A DNA stretch of 9,319 nucleotides from the NCBI GenBank assembly GCA_958415865.1, contig CATYZV010000049.1, positions 1 to 9,319 on the forward strand. Reading direction: 5' to 3'. Source of the stretch: an uncultured Selenomonadaceae bacterium. Its GTDB lineage: Bacteria; Bacillota; Negativicutes; Selenomonadales; Selenomonadaceae. A model generated the notes under the pieces. It was not told the DNA's origin. It saw nothing but the letters and a program-made list of their open reading frames with translations, and did no database searches. This document shows, in pieces, positions 1 to 6,671 of the stretch. Both the position numbers and the translations under genes were made by a program. Every line of letters begins with the position of its first letter. The stretch's first letter is position 1.

Positions 1-62
1 ATTATAACATAATTTATAGCGAATAGATTTATTGTTAAAAGAAAAATGAACAATTCATCCCC

Positions 63-92
63 TTGATTTTCACGTGTAAAATATGCTATGAT
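63..92 (+). promoter_or_regulatory. Sigma-A-type promoter of the T-box operon
   Basis: A -35 hexamer TTGATT (63-68) and a -10 hexamer TATGAT (87-92) are separated by 18 bases. Transcription would start near 98-101, just before the first T-box stem at about 111. The upstream bases 1-62 are AT-rich and show no gene or clear structure. The -35 box lies inside the left arm of an inverted repeat (see 63-101). Confidence 0.75.
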
Positions 93-101
93 TAAAATCA
101 A
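63..101. repeat. 8-bp perfect inverted repeat spanning the promoter (candidate operator)
   Basis: TTGATTTT (63-70) and its exact reverse complement AAAATCAA (94-101) enclose the -35 to -10 region. The arm centres are 31 bp apart, about three helical turns, so both arms face the same side of the helix. That geometry suits a dimeric or octameric regulator such as the Lrp-type protein encoded downstream, but the link is inference. The arms are AT-rich, so a chance origin is possible. Confidence 0.4.
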
Positions 102-110
102 CATATGAAA

Positions 111-324
111 ATGCAATGATCGGAAGAGTACGATTCAACAGCCTTTCAGAGAGACTGCATACGGTGCGAGCAGTCAGGCATGTGAATCGGAAAGCTGCCC
201 GTGAGCATCTGGCAAAACCAGGCGCATGACCGGCGATAAAGGTTTTGAGTGAATCGGCATTCTGCCGGTTTGACTAAGGTGGTACCACGGGAGACTCTCG
301 TCCTTTACGGATGAGGGTTTTTTT
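111..324 (+). promoter_or_regulatory. T-box leader with intrinsic terminator, probably tRNA-Ala responsive
   Basis: This leader RNA senses tRNA charging and controls transcription of the downstream regulator and aminotransferase. Stem I is closed by ATGC (111-114) with GCAT (205-208), then CGG (121-123) with CCG (199-201), CGATTC (131-136) with GAATCG (184-189), and an apical helix GACTGC (153-158) with GCAGTC (170-175). The specifier loop has the AGTA (127-130)/GAA (190-192) loop-E signature. The best specifier reading is GCT (194-196, alanine), followed by a purine, G197. A Stem II-type hairpin is CTGG/CCAG (209-221) and Stem III is CGGCA/TGCCG (255-267). The T-box element is at 276-291 with tRNA-end-binding TGGT (280-283), which matches an A73 tRNA such as tRNA-Ala. 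The antiterminator pairs AAGG (276-279) with CCTT (302-305). T-box identity is secure; the specifier assignment is inferred. Confidence 0.93.
295..324 (+). terminator. T-box-controlled intrinsic terminator
   Basis: A 9-bp stem (295-303 with 309-317, two G-T wobbles) has a 5-base loop and is followed by seven T residues (318-324). Its left arm includes the CC of the CCTT (302-305) needed by the antiterminator, so the two folds exclude each other. Uncharged tRNA binding would favour read-through. Confidence 0.9.
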
Positions 325-359
325 ATTGCAAAAAATAAGCCTAAACAGGAGGAAAGCTA

Positions 360-851
360 ATGAATAATGATTTACGTGATTTAATGGAATTGATAGAACA
401 CGATGCCCGCAGATCTGTCAAGGAATTGGCTACGATGCTGGGCAAGCCTGAATACGAAATAGAACAGCAGCTAAAACGGCTGGAAAAAGACAATATCATC
501 CTCGGCTACAATACGATGATTGACTGGCACAAATTCGGTGATAACAGTGTTACCGCTATGATCGAAGTCAATGTCGCTCCGCAGCGCGAAGTCGGCTTTG
601 ATACCGTAGCCGAACGCATCTACCGCTTCGATGAAGTAAAGACCGTCTATCTGATGAGCGGCGGCTTTGACCTGCTCGTCATCTTGGAAGGCAAGACACT
701 CGACAAAGTAGCCGACTTTGTAGCTCGCCGCCTCTCCACTATCGACGGCGTAACCTCTACGCGCACCCACTTCATGCTCAAGGCATACAAAAAAGACGGT
801 GCTATTTTGAATGATAAAGAAACAGACCATAGGCTGGTGATCACTCCATGA
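360..851 (+). CDS. Lrp/AsnC-family transcriptional regulator
   Basis: This 163-residue protein has the standard size and two-domain layout of feast/famine regulators. An N-terminal AsnC-type helix-turn-helix (about residues 3-50, with RRSVKELATMLGKPEYEIEQ) carries DNA binding. A C-terminal RAM ligand-binding and oligomerisation domain (about 65-145) includes YLMSGGFDLLVILEGKT. The start is supported by AGGAGG at 348-353, six bases before ATG. The stop overlaps the next start as ATGA (848-851), so translation of the two genes is probably coupled. Members of this family sense amino acids and often control adjacent transport or metabolic genes and their own promoter. Here the ligand is unknown; alanine or the aminotransferase substrate are candidates because of the T-box and the neighbour. 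Expression depends on the T-box leader. Confidence 0.93.
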   Translation: MNNDLRDLMELIEHDARRSVKELATMLGKPEYEIEQQLKRLEKDNIILGYNTMIDWHKFGDNSVTAMIEVNVAPQREVGFDTVAERIYRFDEVKTVYLMSGGFDLLVILEGKTLDKVADFVARRLSTIDGVTSTRTHFMLKAYKKDGAILNDKETDHRLVITP

Positions 852-2017
852 TAAATTGGGACAATGAATTATCTTCAGTCGTAAAACACACGAAGCAGTC
901 CGGCATACGCCGCTTCTTCGACATTGCTTCCACCATGGAAGATGTCATCAGCCTCGGCATCGGAGAACCAGATTTCATTACCCCTTGGTCGATACGTGAA
1001 AGCTGTGTCTACGGATTGGAACGCGGCTACACTTCCTACACGAGCAATAGGGGTATGTTTGAGCTGCGCCATGCTATAACTCATATGTACAGAAAAAATT
1101 ACGGCGTAGAGTACGACCCCGAAACAGATGTCATCATCACCGTCGGTGTCAGCGAGGCCGTCGATATCGCCATGAGAGCCGTGCTAAATCCCGGTGATGA
1201 AGTGCTGATTCCTGAGCCGTGCTACGTATCGTACGCAGCCTGCACCACCCTTGCTGGCGGCAAAGCTGTCCCTGTTCCTACTAAATCCGAAAACGAATTC
1301 AAAGTAACACCTGAGGATTTGGAAAAGCATCTGACGGCAAAAACTAAAGTGCTGCTGATAGGCTACCCCAACAATCCCACCGGCACAGTATTGGAACGCG
1401 ATGAACTGCTGGCACTGGCTGAATTTGCCAAACAGCATGATTTGATCGTCATGTCCGATGAAATCTACGGAGACCTCACTTACGGCAGCAGAGAACACAT
1501 CTGTTTTTCCGCGCTGCCTGACATGAAGGAGCGCACTATCGTCCTCAACGGTTTTTCCAAAGCGTACGCTATGACAGGCTGGCGGCTCGGCTATGCACTC
1601 GCCCCCAAGCCCGTCATCAGTGCCATGAACAAGATCCATCAGTACACGATGATATGCGCCCCCATCACAGCACAGATAGCAGGGCTTGAAGCTATCCGCC
1701 ACGGCGAAAAGCATATGCGCAAAATGGTAGCAGAATACGATCGCCGCCGCCGTCTCATCTACGAAGGATTTATCAGCATGGGGCTTAAATGCTTCGAGCC
1801 AAAGGGAGCCTTCTACATCTTCCCTGACATCAGAAGCACCGGCATGAGCTCGGAAGAATTTGCCGAAGAACTATTGAAACGCCAGCATGTAGCAGTGATT
1901 CCCGGCAACGCCTTCGGTGCCTGCGGCGAAGGATTTATCCGTGCCTCGTACGCTACTTCCATCGACAACATCAGCGGAGCACTCGCCCGCATCAAAAACT
2001 TCCTAGAAAATCTCTGA
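848..2017 (+). CDS. PLP-dependent class I/II aminotransferase (possible alanine transaminase)
   Basis: This 389-residue cytosolic fold-type I aminotransferase is complete, close to the usual 380-400 residues. Visible PLP-site residues are N176 in YPNNPTG, D204 and Y207 in SDEIYG, the Schiff-base lysine K238 in NGFSKAYAMTGWRLGY, R246 in the same segment, and the carboxylate-binding R365 in FIRAS. It transfers an amino group between an amino acid and a 2-oxo acid. The subgroup resembles PatA/AspC-like enzymes, whose substrate cannot be read from sequence alone. Translation starts within the stop of the regulator gene, with a GGTGAT ribosome site at 836-841. The inferred alanine T-box suggests pyruvate-to-alanine transamination; aspartate, aromatic or glyoxylate substrates remain possible. 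No terminator is seen after the stop, which lies directly before the glycine-riboswitch promoter. Confidence 0.93.
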   Translation: MINWDNELSSVVKHTKQSGIRRFFDIASTMEDVISLGIGEPDFITPWSIRESCVYGLERGYTSYTSNRGMFELRHAITHMYRKNYGVEYDPETDVIITVGVSEAVDIAMRAVLNPGDEVLIPEPCYVSYAACTTLAGGKAVPVPTKSENEFKVTPEDLEKHLTAKTKVLLIGYPNNPTGTVLERDELLALAEFAKQHDLIVMSDEIYGDLTYGSREHICFSALPDMKERTIVLNGFSKAYAMTGWRLGYALAPKPVISAMNKIHQYTMICAPITAQIAGLEAIRHGEKHMRKMVAEYDRRRRLIYEGFISMGLKCFEPKGAFYIFPDIRSTGMSSEEFAEELLKRQHVAVIPGNAFGACGEGFIRASYATSIDNISGALARIKNFLENL

Positions 2018-2046
2018 TTGCAATAATCTCGATTTGATGATATGAT
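2018..2046 (+). promoter_or_regulatory. Sigma-A-type promoter of the glycine cleavage operon
   Basis: TTGCAA (2018-2023) and TATGAT (2041-2046) are spaced by the ideal 17 bases, giving a start near 2053. The first riboswitch helix begins at 2071. The promoter starts at the base following the aminotransferase stop codon. Confidence 0.78.
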
Positions 2047-2070
2047 AAATGTGATATTAGTTCGGATGAA

Positions 2071-2231
2071 GAATACAGGAGAGACCGATACCCGGCGCCG
2101 AAGGTGAACGAGCACAAACTCTCAGGCAAAAGGACTGTATTCAGACGACACTCTGGAAAGGAAAATGTATCAGTATTCACTTTTACATTCATCCACCGAA
2201 GAAGTAAAATCTTTCAGGTAACAAGACAGAG
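2071..2231 (+). promoter_or_regulatory. Tandem glycine riboswitch
   Basis: Two glycine aptamers lie in series. Aptamer 1 is closed by a perfect 8-bp P1, GAATACAG (2071-2078) with CTGTATTC (2135-2142). It carries the family core GGAGAGACC (2078-2086), CGCCGAAGG (2096-2104) and CTCTCAGGCAAAAGGAC (2119-2135). A short linker follows. Aptamer 2 is closed by CTCTG (2151-2155) with CAGAG (2227-2231) and has GGAAAGG (2155-2161), CACCGAAG (2194-2201) and CTTTCAGGTAACAAGAC (2211-2227). An internal helix is AATGTA (2164-2169)/TACATT (2184-2189). The GAGAG/CTCTC pair of aptamer 1 becomes GAAAG/CTTTC in aptamer 2, a compensated change supporting the fold. The position directly before gcvT agrees with the known role of this RNA class in switching on glycine degradation. 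The 302-base gap 2018-2319 holds this element, its promoter and its terminator. Confidence 0.95.
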
Positions 2232-2262
2232 CGCGTGATTTTTTCACGCGCTCTTTTATTTT
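2229..2262 (+). terminator. Riboswitch expression platform: intrinsic terminator
   Basis: A perfect 10-bp GC-rich stem, GAGCGCGTGA (2229-2238) with TCACGCGCTC (2244-2253), has a five-T loop and the tail TTTTATTTT (2254-2262). Its first three bases (2229-2231) also form the 3' side of P1 of aptamer 2. Glycine binding, by stabilising P1, would compete with the base of the terminator stem and let transcription continue. This predicts an ON switch. Confidence 0.92.
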
Positions 2263-2319
2263 GCAATCTGTTAAAAAGCTGTCGTCGATCAGCTGACGAT
2301 ACAAAGGAGGCTCGCTTTC

Positions 2320-3411
2320 ATGGAACTCTTAAAAACTCCCCTGTATGAAGAACATTTAAAATGCGGCGGCAAGATAGTCCCGTTTGCAGGCTACGAGCTG
2401 CCGGTGCAGTATCAGACCGGTGTCATCAAAGAGCATATGGCTGTTAGAACAGCCTGCGGCTTATTCGATGTCTCCCACATGGGCGAAATAATCTGCCGGG
2501 GAAAAGACGCACTTGCCAACATCAATATGCTGCTGACAAACGATTACACCGACCTAGAGAACTCACACGCGCGCTACAGCCCGATGTGCAACGAGCACGG
2601 CGGCGTTGTCGATGACCTTATCGTCTATAAAATCGCTGACGATAAATACTTTATCGTGGTCAACGCTGCCAACAAAGATAAGGATTTCGCCTGGATGAAA
2701 GCCCATCAGTTCGGCGACGTTTCCTTTGAAGATGCCTCTGATGATTTCGCACAGATAGCCCTGCAAGGGCCAAACAGCGAAGCCGTATTGCAGAAAGTAT
2801 GTTCTGAGGCAGATATTCCGCAAAAATATTACACCTGCAATTTCAATGCAAAAGTCGGCGATTTTGACTGCATAGTTTCCCGCACAGGCTACACCGGCGA
2901 AGACGGCTTTGAAATCTACACCGAAGCCAAGGACGCGCCCGCCGTCTGGAACCTTCTGCTGGAAAACGGCAAAGACGAAGGCCTTATCCCCTGCGGACTC
3001 GGCGCGCGCGACACACTGCGCCTGGAAGCTGCAATGCCCTTGTATGGCCATGAAATGAACGATGACATCTCGCCCAAGGAAGCCGGGCTGGGCTTTTTCG
3101 TCAAGATGGATAAACCCGACTTCATCGGCAGGCAGGCAATCGAAGCAGCAGGCACTCCTGCTAGGCGGCGCGTCGGGCTGAAAGTTACGGGGCGCGGCAT
3201 CATCCGCGAAGCGCAGGACGTGTTCATAGACGGCAAAAAAATCGGCTTTACCACCTCCGGCACCCACTGCCCTTATTTAAAACAAGCTCTTGCACTCGCT
3301 ATCATCGACAGCAATTATAAAGACATCGGCACTAAAGTGCAGGTAGATGTCAGAGGCAGGCTCATAGATGCTGAAGTAATAAAACTGCCGTTCTACAAGC
3401 GCAGCAAATAA
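2320..3411 (+). CDS. gcvT: Glycine cleavage system T protein (aminomethyltransferase)
   Basis: This 363-residue protein has the normal GcvT length. It takes the aminomethyl group carried on lipoyl-GcvH, releases ammonia and transfers the one-carbon unit to tetrahydrofolate, forming 5,10-methylene-THF. Recognisable segments are TPLYEEHLKCGGKIVPFAGYELP at the N-terminus, GLFDVSHMGE (47-56), GGVVDDLIVY (94-103) with the conserved Asp pair D98/D99, SRTGYTGEDGFEIY and GLGARDTLRLEA with MPLYGHE, then the C-terminal barrel domain. The strong ribosome site AAAGGAGG (2303-2310) lies nine bases before ATG. It is the first gene of the riboswitch-controlled operon; gcvH follows after 42 bases. Confidence 0.98.
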   Translation: MELLKTPLYEEHLKCGGKIVPFAGYELPVQYQTGVIKEHMAVRTACGLFDVSHMGEIICRGKDALANINMLLTNDYTDLENSHARYSPMCNEHGGVVDDLIVYKIADDKYFIVVNAANKDKDFAWMKAHQFGDVSFEDASDDFAQIALQGPNSEAVLQKVCSEADIPQKYYTCNFNAKVGDFDCIVSRTGYTGEDGFEIYTEAKDAPAVWNLLLENGKDEGLIPCGLGARDTLRLEAAMPLYGHEMNDDISPKEAGLGFFVKMDKPDFIGRQAIEAAGTPARRRVGLKVTGRGIIREAQDVFIDGKKIGFTTSGTHCPYLKQALALAIIDSNYKDIGTKVQVDVRGRLIDAEVIKLPFYKRSK

Positions 3412-3453
3412 AAATAAATCAACTAATCTATAAATCACTAGGAGGATATCATT

Positions 3454-3834
3454 ATGAACTTCCCTGAAGAATTACTCTATGCAAAATCTCATGAATGGGT
3501 AAAAAAAGAAGATGACGGCACCTGCCTTATCGGCATTACTGATTACGCTCAAGACGCACTAGGCGACCTCGTATTTGTAAATCTGCCGGAAGAAGGCGAC
3601 GAAATAACGAAAGAAGAAGCCTTTGCCGACGTTGAATCCGTAAAAGCCGTATCTGACGTATTCTCTCCCGTAACGGCTGTGATAGCAGCAGTCAATGAAG
3701 AACTCGCCGATGACCCCGCTTTGATAAACAGCGACCCTTACGGCGCGTGGTTCATCAAAGTCAGCAATATAACCGACCACGAAGAATTCCTAAGCGCGAA
3801 GGAATACGAAGAATACATCAAGACTCTCGATTAA
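3454..3834 (+). CDS. gcvH: Glycine cleavage system H protein (lipoyl carrier)
   Basis: This 126-residue protein has the usual GcvH size. It is the mobile lipoyl carrier that shuttles the aminomethyl intermediate from the P protein to the T protein and is reoxidised by the L protein. The lipoyl-attachment site is clear: K64 within VESVKAVSD (60-68). The family N-terminus [10 protein letters not shown] and the segment [20 protein letters not shown] are present, as is the acidic C-terminal end. AGGAGG at 3440-3445 lies eight bases before ATG. The protein needs lipoylation, which the ligase encoded later in the same operon can supply. Confidence 0.98.
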   Translation: MNFPEELLYAKSHEWVKKEDDGTCLIGITDYAQDALGDLVFVNLPEEGDEITKEEAFADVESVKAVSDVFSPVTAVIAAVNEELADDPALINSDPYGAWFIKVSNITDHEEFLSAKEYEEYIKTLD

Positions 3835-3891
3835 TCGAATTTAAATATTTTTTATAAATTTCGCCCAATAGATATAAACCGAGGTGATTTT

Positions 3892-5232
3892 ATGGGAACG
3901 TACGTATCGAACAGCCCTGCTCAGCAGCAGGAACTGCTTAAAGAATGTGGCTTTGATAATTTTCGCCAAATGTATGCCTCTGCATCCATACCGCCGAGCG
4001 TCCTGCTAAAAGACGGGCTGAATCTTCCTGAAGGGAAAGCAGAGCTGAGTGTATCACGCACTATGTCAGAGCTGGCGGCGCAGAATAAAGTATATAAACA
4101 TATATTCCGCGGTGCAGGGGCTTACAATCATTACATCCCCGCCGCTGTGCCCGCCATTGCCAATAAAGAAGAATTTCTGACTGCTTACACGCCGTATCAG
4201 GCAGAAATAAGCCAAGGCATTTTACAGTCAGTATTTGAATTTCAGTCCATGATCTGCAATCTGACCGGCATGGATGTGGCAAATGCTTCTGTATACGACG
4301 GAGCCTCGGCAGCGGCTGAAGCAGCAGCAATGTGCCACGAGCGCAAGCGCGCAAATACAGTCTACATCTCAGCCGCCGTCAACCCTGAAATCATCGAGGT
4401 AGTGAAGACGTACTGCTTTGGGCGAAACATAAAAGTAGAACTGGTGCCGGCAAAAGACGGCGTAACCGATGCCAAAGCATTGGCAGATTCTATCGACAAT
4501 CAAGCAAGCTGCTTTTTGATGCAGCAGCCAAACTACTTCGGCAATATCGAAGATGCTAAAAAGCTCGGTGAAATAACTCATGCCGTAAAAGCAAAATTCA
4601 TCATGAGCGTAAATCCCATATCGCTCGCCATTCTCCAGACACCCGCCGAAGCAGGTGCCGACATCGCAGTGGGGGAAGGGCAGCCGCTGGGCATTCCGCT
4701 GTCATTCGGCGGTCCGTACCTCGGTTTCATGGCGTGCACCAAAAAACTCATGCGCCAGCTGCCGGGCCGCCTAGTCGGACAGACAGTCGACAAAGACGGC
4801 AAGCGTGCCTTTGTGCTGACACTGCAGGCGCGCGAACAGCATATACGCCGCGAAAAAGCCAGCTCCAATGTCTGCTCCAACCAGCAGTGGTGCGCACTGA
4901 CTGCTTCCATATACCTGTCCGTGATGGGGCCTGCCGGTCTTGTAGAAGCGGCACAGCAGTGCACGGCAAAAGCACATTACTTGGCACGAAAATTATCTGA
5001 TATAGGGCTAAAGCTCAAATACGAGCAGGAATTCTTCCATGAATTCGTAACTATAGCCGATGAAAATTCGCCGCTCAATTCTCAAGCAGTGCTAAAAAAA
5101 TTAGACGAACACGGCATACTGGGCGGGCTGGCTCTAAATGAACGTGAAATACTCTGGTGCTGTACGGAATTGAACGCGAAGCAGGATATAGATGAATGTG
5201 TACAGCTGATACAAGCGATAAGCGGGGTGTAA
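3892..5232 (+). CDS. gcvPA: Glycine dehydrogenase (decarboxylating) subunit 1
   Basis: This 446-residue protein is the N-terminal half of the P protein, a separate polypeptide in many Bacillota and archaea (usual length about 445-450). With GcvPB it forms the PLP enzyme that decarboxylates glycine and loads the remaining aminomethyl group onto lipoyl-GcvH. Landmarks are GAGAYNHYIP (74-83), EISQG (105-109), NASVYDGASAAAEA (131-144), the glycine-rich stretch GQPLGIPLSFGGPYLGFM, and REQHIRREKASSN starting at R314. It lacks the Schiff-base lysine, as expected for this subunit. GAGGTG (3881-3886) precedes the ATG. The 57-base AT-rich gap after gcvH has only a weak imperfect hairpin. The next gene starts three bases after the stop. 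Confidence 0.98.
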   Translation: MGTYVSNSPAQQQELLKECGFDNFRQMYASASIPPSVLLKDGLNLPEGKAELSVSRTMSELAAQNKVYKHIFRGAGAYNHYIPAAVPAIANKEEFLTAYTPYQAEISQGILQSVFEFQSMICNLTGMDVANASVYDGASAAAEAAAMCHERKRANTVYISAAVNPEIIEVVKTYCFGRNIKVELVPAKDGVTDAKALADSIDNQASCFLMQQPNYFGNIEDAKKLGEITHAVKAKFIMSVNPISLAILQTPAEAGADIAVGEGQPLGIPLSFGGPYLGFMACTKKLMRQLPGRLVGQTVDKDGKRAFVLTLQAREQHIRREKASSNVCSNQQWCALTASIYLSVMGPAGLVEAAQQCTAKAHYLARKLSDIGLKLKYEQEFFHEFVTIADENSPLNSQAVLKKLDEHGILGGLALNEREILWCCTELNAKQDIDECVQLIQAISGV

Positions 5233-5235
5233 TCT

Positions 5236-6663
5236 ATGGAACTGATATTTGAAAGAAGCACGCCGGGGCACAGCTGCTCCATACTTCCGCCCTGTGATGT
5301 GGAAAAAGTAGATTTAAAAAATCGGCGCAGCTCACCTTTGAACCTGCCGGAAGTATCCGAAAACGAACTCAGCCGCCATTACACCGCGCTCGCCCAAAAT
5401 ACGCACGGCGTAAACAACGGTTTTTACCCTCTAGGCTCCTGTACTATGAAGTACAATCCCAAAATAGACGAAGCAACCGCCGCACTGCCCGGATTCACCG
5501 CCATTCATCCGCTGCAGGACTGCTCCACCGTGCAGGGAGCATTAAAAGCACTCGACTTAGCAGATAAGTACCTCTGTGAAATCACCGGCATGGACAGCAT
5601 CGCCTTCCAGCCGGCGGCAGGCGCACACGGAGAATTTGCCGGACTGCTGCTCATAAAGGCTTACCACCAGAGCCGCGATGACAGCAGGCGCACGAAGATA
5701 ATAGTCCCCGACTCCGCTCACGGCACCAATCCCGCCAGCGCAGCCATGGCAGGATTCGACGTGATCTCCGTTCCTTCCTCGGCTGACGGCTGTGTAGATA
5801 TCGAAGCTTTAAAAGCTGCGCTCAATGACGAAACAGCCGGATTAATGCTGACTAATCCCAATACCGTCGGCATCTTCGACAAGAATATATTAGAAATAAC
5901 TAAGCTCGTCCACGAAGCAGGCGGCTTATGCTATTACGACGGAGCAAACCTCAATGCCATAATAGGCTGGGTACGCCCCGGCGACATGGGCTTTGACGTA
6001 GTTCACCTAAATCTGCACAAGACCTTTGCCACACCTCACGGAGGAGGCGGACCGGGCAGCGGTCCCATCGGCTGCAAGCAGTTTCTCGCGCCATTTCTGC
6101 CGGGATTTATCATCGAGAAAAAATCTGACGGACAGCTTACTTTAGCCCACCCGGAAAAATCGTACGGCATGGTAAAACAATTTTACGGTCATTTTTCCGT
6201 AATAATCAAAGCACTGACCTATCTCATCACCTTGGGAAAAGAAGGCATCCGCGAAGCCTCAGCCAATGCCGTACTGAACGCCAACTACATGAAACAGCAG
6301 CTTGAAGACACCTTCACCATTGCTTACAGCGGCACGTGTATGCACGAATTCGTCATGACGCTCGCCGACCTCAAGCAGAAATACGGCGTATCGGCACTGG
6401 ACGTAGCCAAAGCCATGCTCGACTACGGCATCCATCCGCCGACGATGTACTTCCCGCTCATCGTACACGAAGCACTTATGGCAGAGCCTACCGAGACCGA
6501 GAGCCGCGCCGACATCGACAAAGCTGTAGCTATTTACAAGAGAATATATCACAAGGCAGTCGAAAATCCCGAAGTAATGCACGAACTGCCGCAAAGCACT
6601 TTCGTGCGCCGCCTTGACGAAGTGCTCGCCGCCCGCAAGCCCGTCCTGCGCTATGAAAGCTGA
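5236..6663 (+). CDS. gcvPB: Glycine dehydrogenase (decarboxylating) subunit 2, PLP-binding
   Basis: This 475-residue protein is the C-terminal-half subunit of the split P protein (usual length about 480-490) and carries the cofactor. The Schiff-base lysine is K262 in HLNLHKTFATPHGGGGPG. Other family segments are the N-terminal ELIFERSTPG, GFYPLGSCTMKYNPK (62-76), GAHGEFAGLLLIKAY, DSAHGTNPASA (159-169) and LTNPNTVGIFD. It forms a complex with GcvPA and catalyses glycine decarboxylation. It starts three bases after the gcvPA stop, using GGGGTG (5224-5229) inside the end of gcvPA as ribosome site. Such tight spacing suggests coupled translation, consistent with a need for equal amounts of both subunits. 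Confidence 0.98.
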   Translation: MELIFERSTPGHSCSILPPCDVEKVDLKNRRSSPLNLPEVSENELSRHYTALAQNTHGVNNGFYPLGSCTMKYNPKIDEATAALPGFTAIHPLQDCSTVQGALKALDLADKYLCEITGMDSIAFQPAAGAHGEFAGLLLIKAYHQSRDDSRRTKIIVPDSAHGTNPASAAMAGFDVISVPSSADGCVDIEALKAALNDETAGLMLTNPNTVGIFDKNILEITKLVHEAGGLCYYDGANLNAIIGWVRPGDMGFDVVHLNLHKTFATPHGGGGPGSGPIGCKQFLAPFLPGFIIEKKSDGQLTLAHPEKSYGMVKQFYGHFSVIIKALTYLITLGKEGIREASANAVLNANYMKQQLEDTFTIAYSGTCMHEFVMTLADLKQKYGVSALDVAKAMLDYGIHPPTMYFPLIVHEALMAEPTETESRADIDKAVAIYKRIYHKAVENPEVMHELPQSTFVRRLDEVLAARKPVLRYES

Positions 6664-6671
6664 GGCAGCTC

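Noticed and set aside
194..198. Leu (CUG, 195-197) as T-box specifier
   Set aside because: It would shift the codon by one from the position favoured by the loop-E signature and place a pyrimidine (C198) after it, where a purine is usual. GCU is preferred, though the alternative is not excluded without a covariance model.
2563..3267. Long antisense open frame (234 codons) opposite gcvT
   Set aside because: It lies entirely within the strongly conserved gcvT gene, has no ribosome site or recognisable domain, and is the sort of open frame expected opposite a gene with this codon use.
3836..3863. Possible terminator between gcvH and gcvPA
   Set aside because: CGAATTTA and TAAATTTCG pair only imperfectly through an AT-rich stem with no T-tract after it, so termination is unlikely; at most it is a weak structural element.
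4578..4964. Antisense open frame opposite gcvPA, plus an overlapping + strand frame at 4734-5000
   Set aside because: Both are out-of-frame shadows of the conserved gcvPA core; the translations are low-complexity, rich in Arg, Pro or Cys, with no family resemblance.
5221..5240. The gcvPA/gcvPB junction as a frameshift-split P protein
   Set aside because: Each half has the normal length, start motif and ribosome site of the well-known two-subunit P protein, so this is the native split form.
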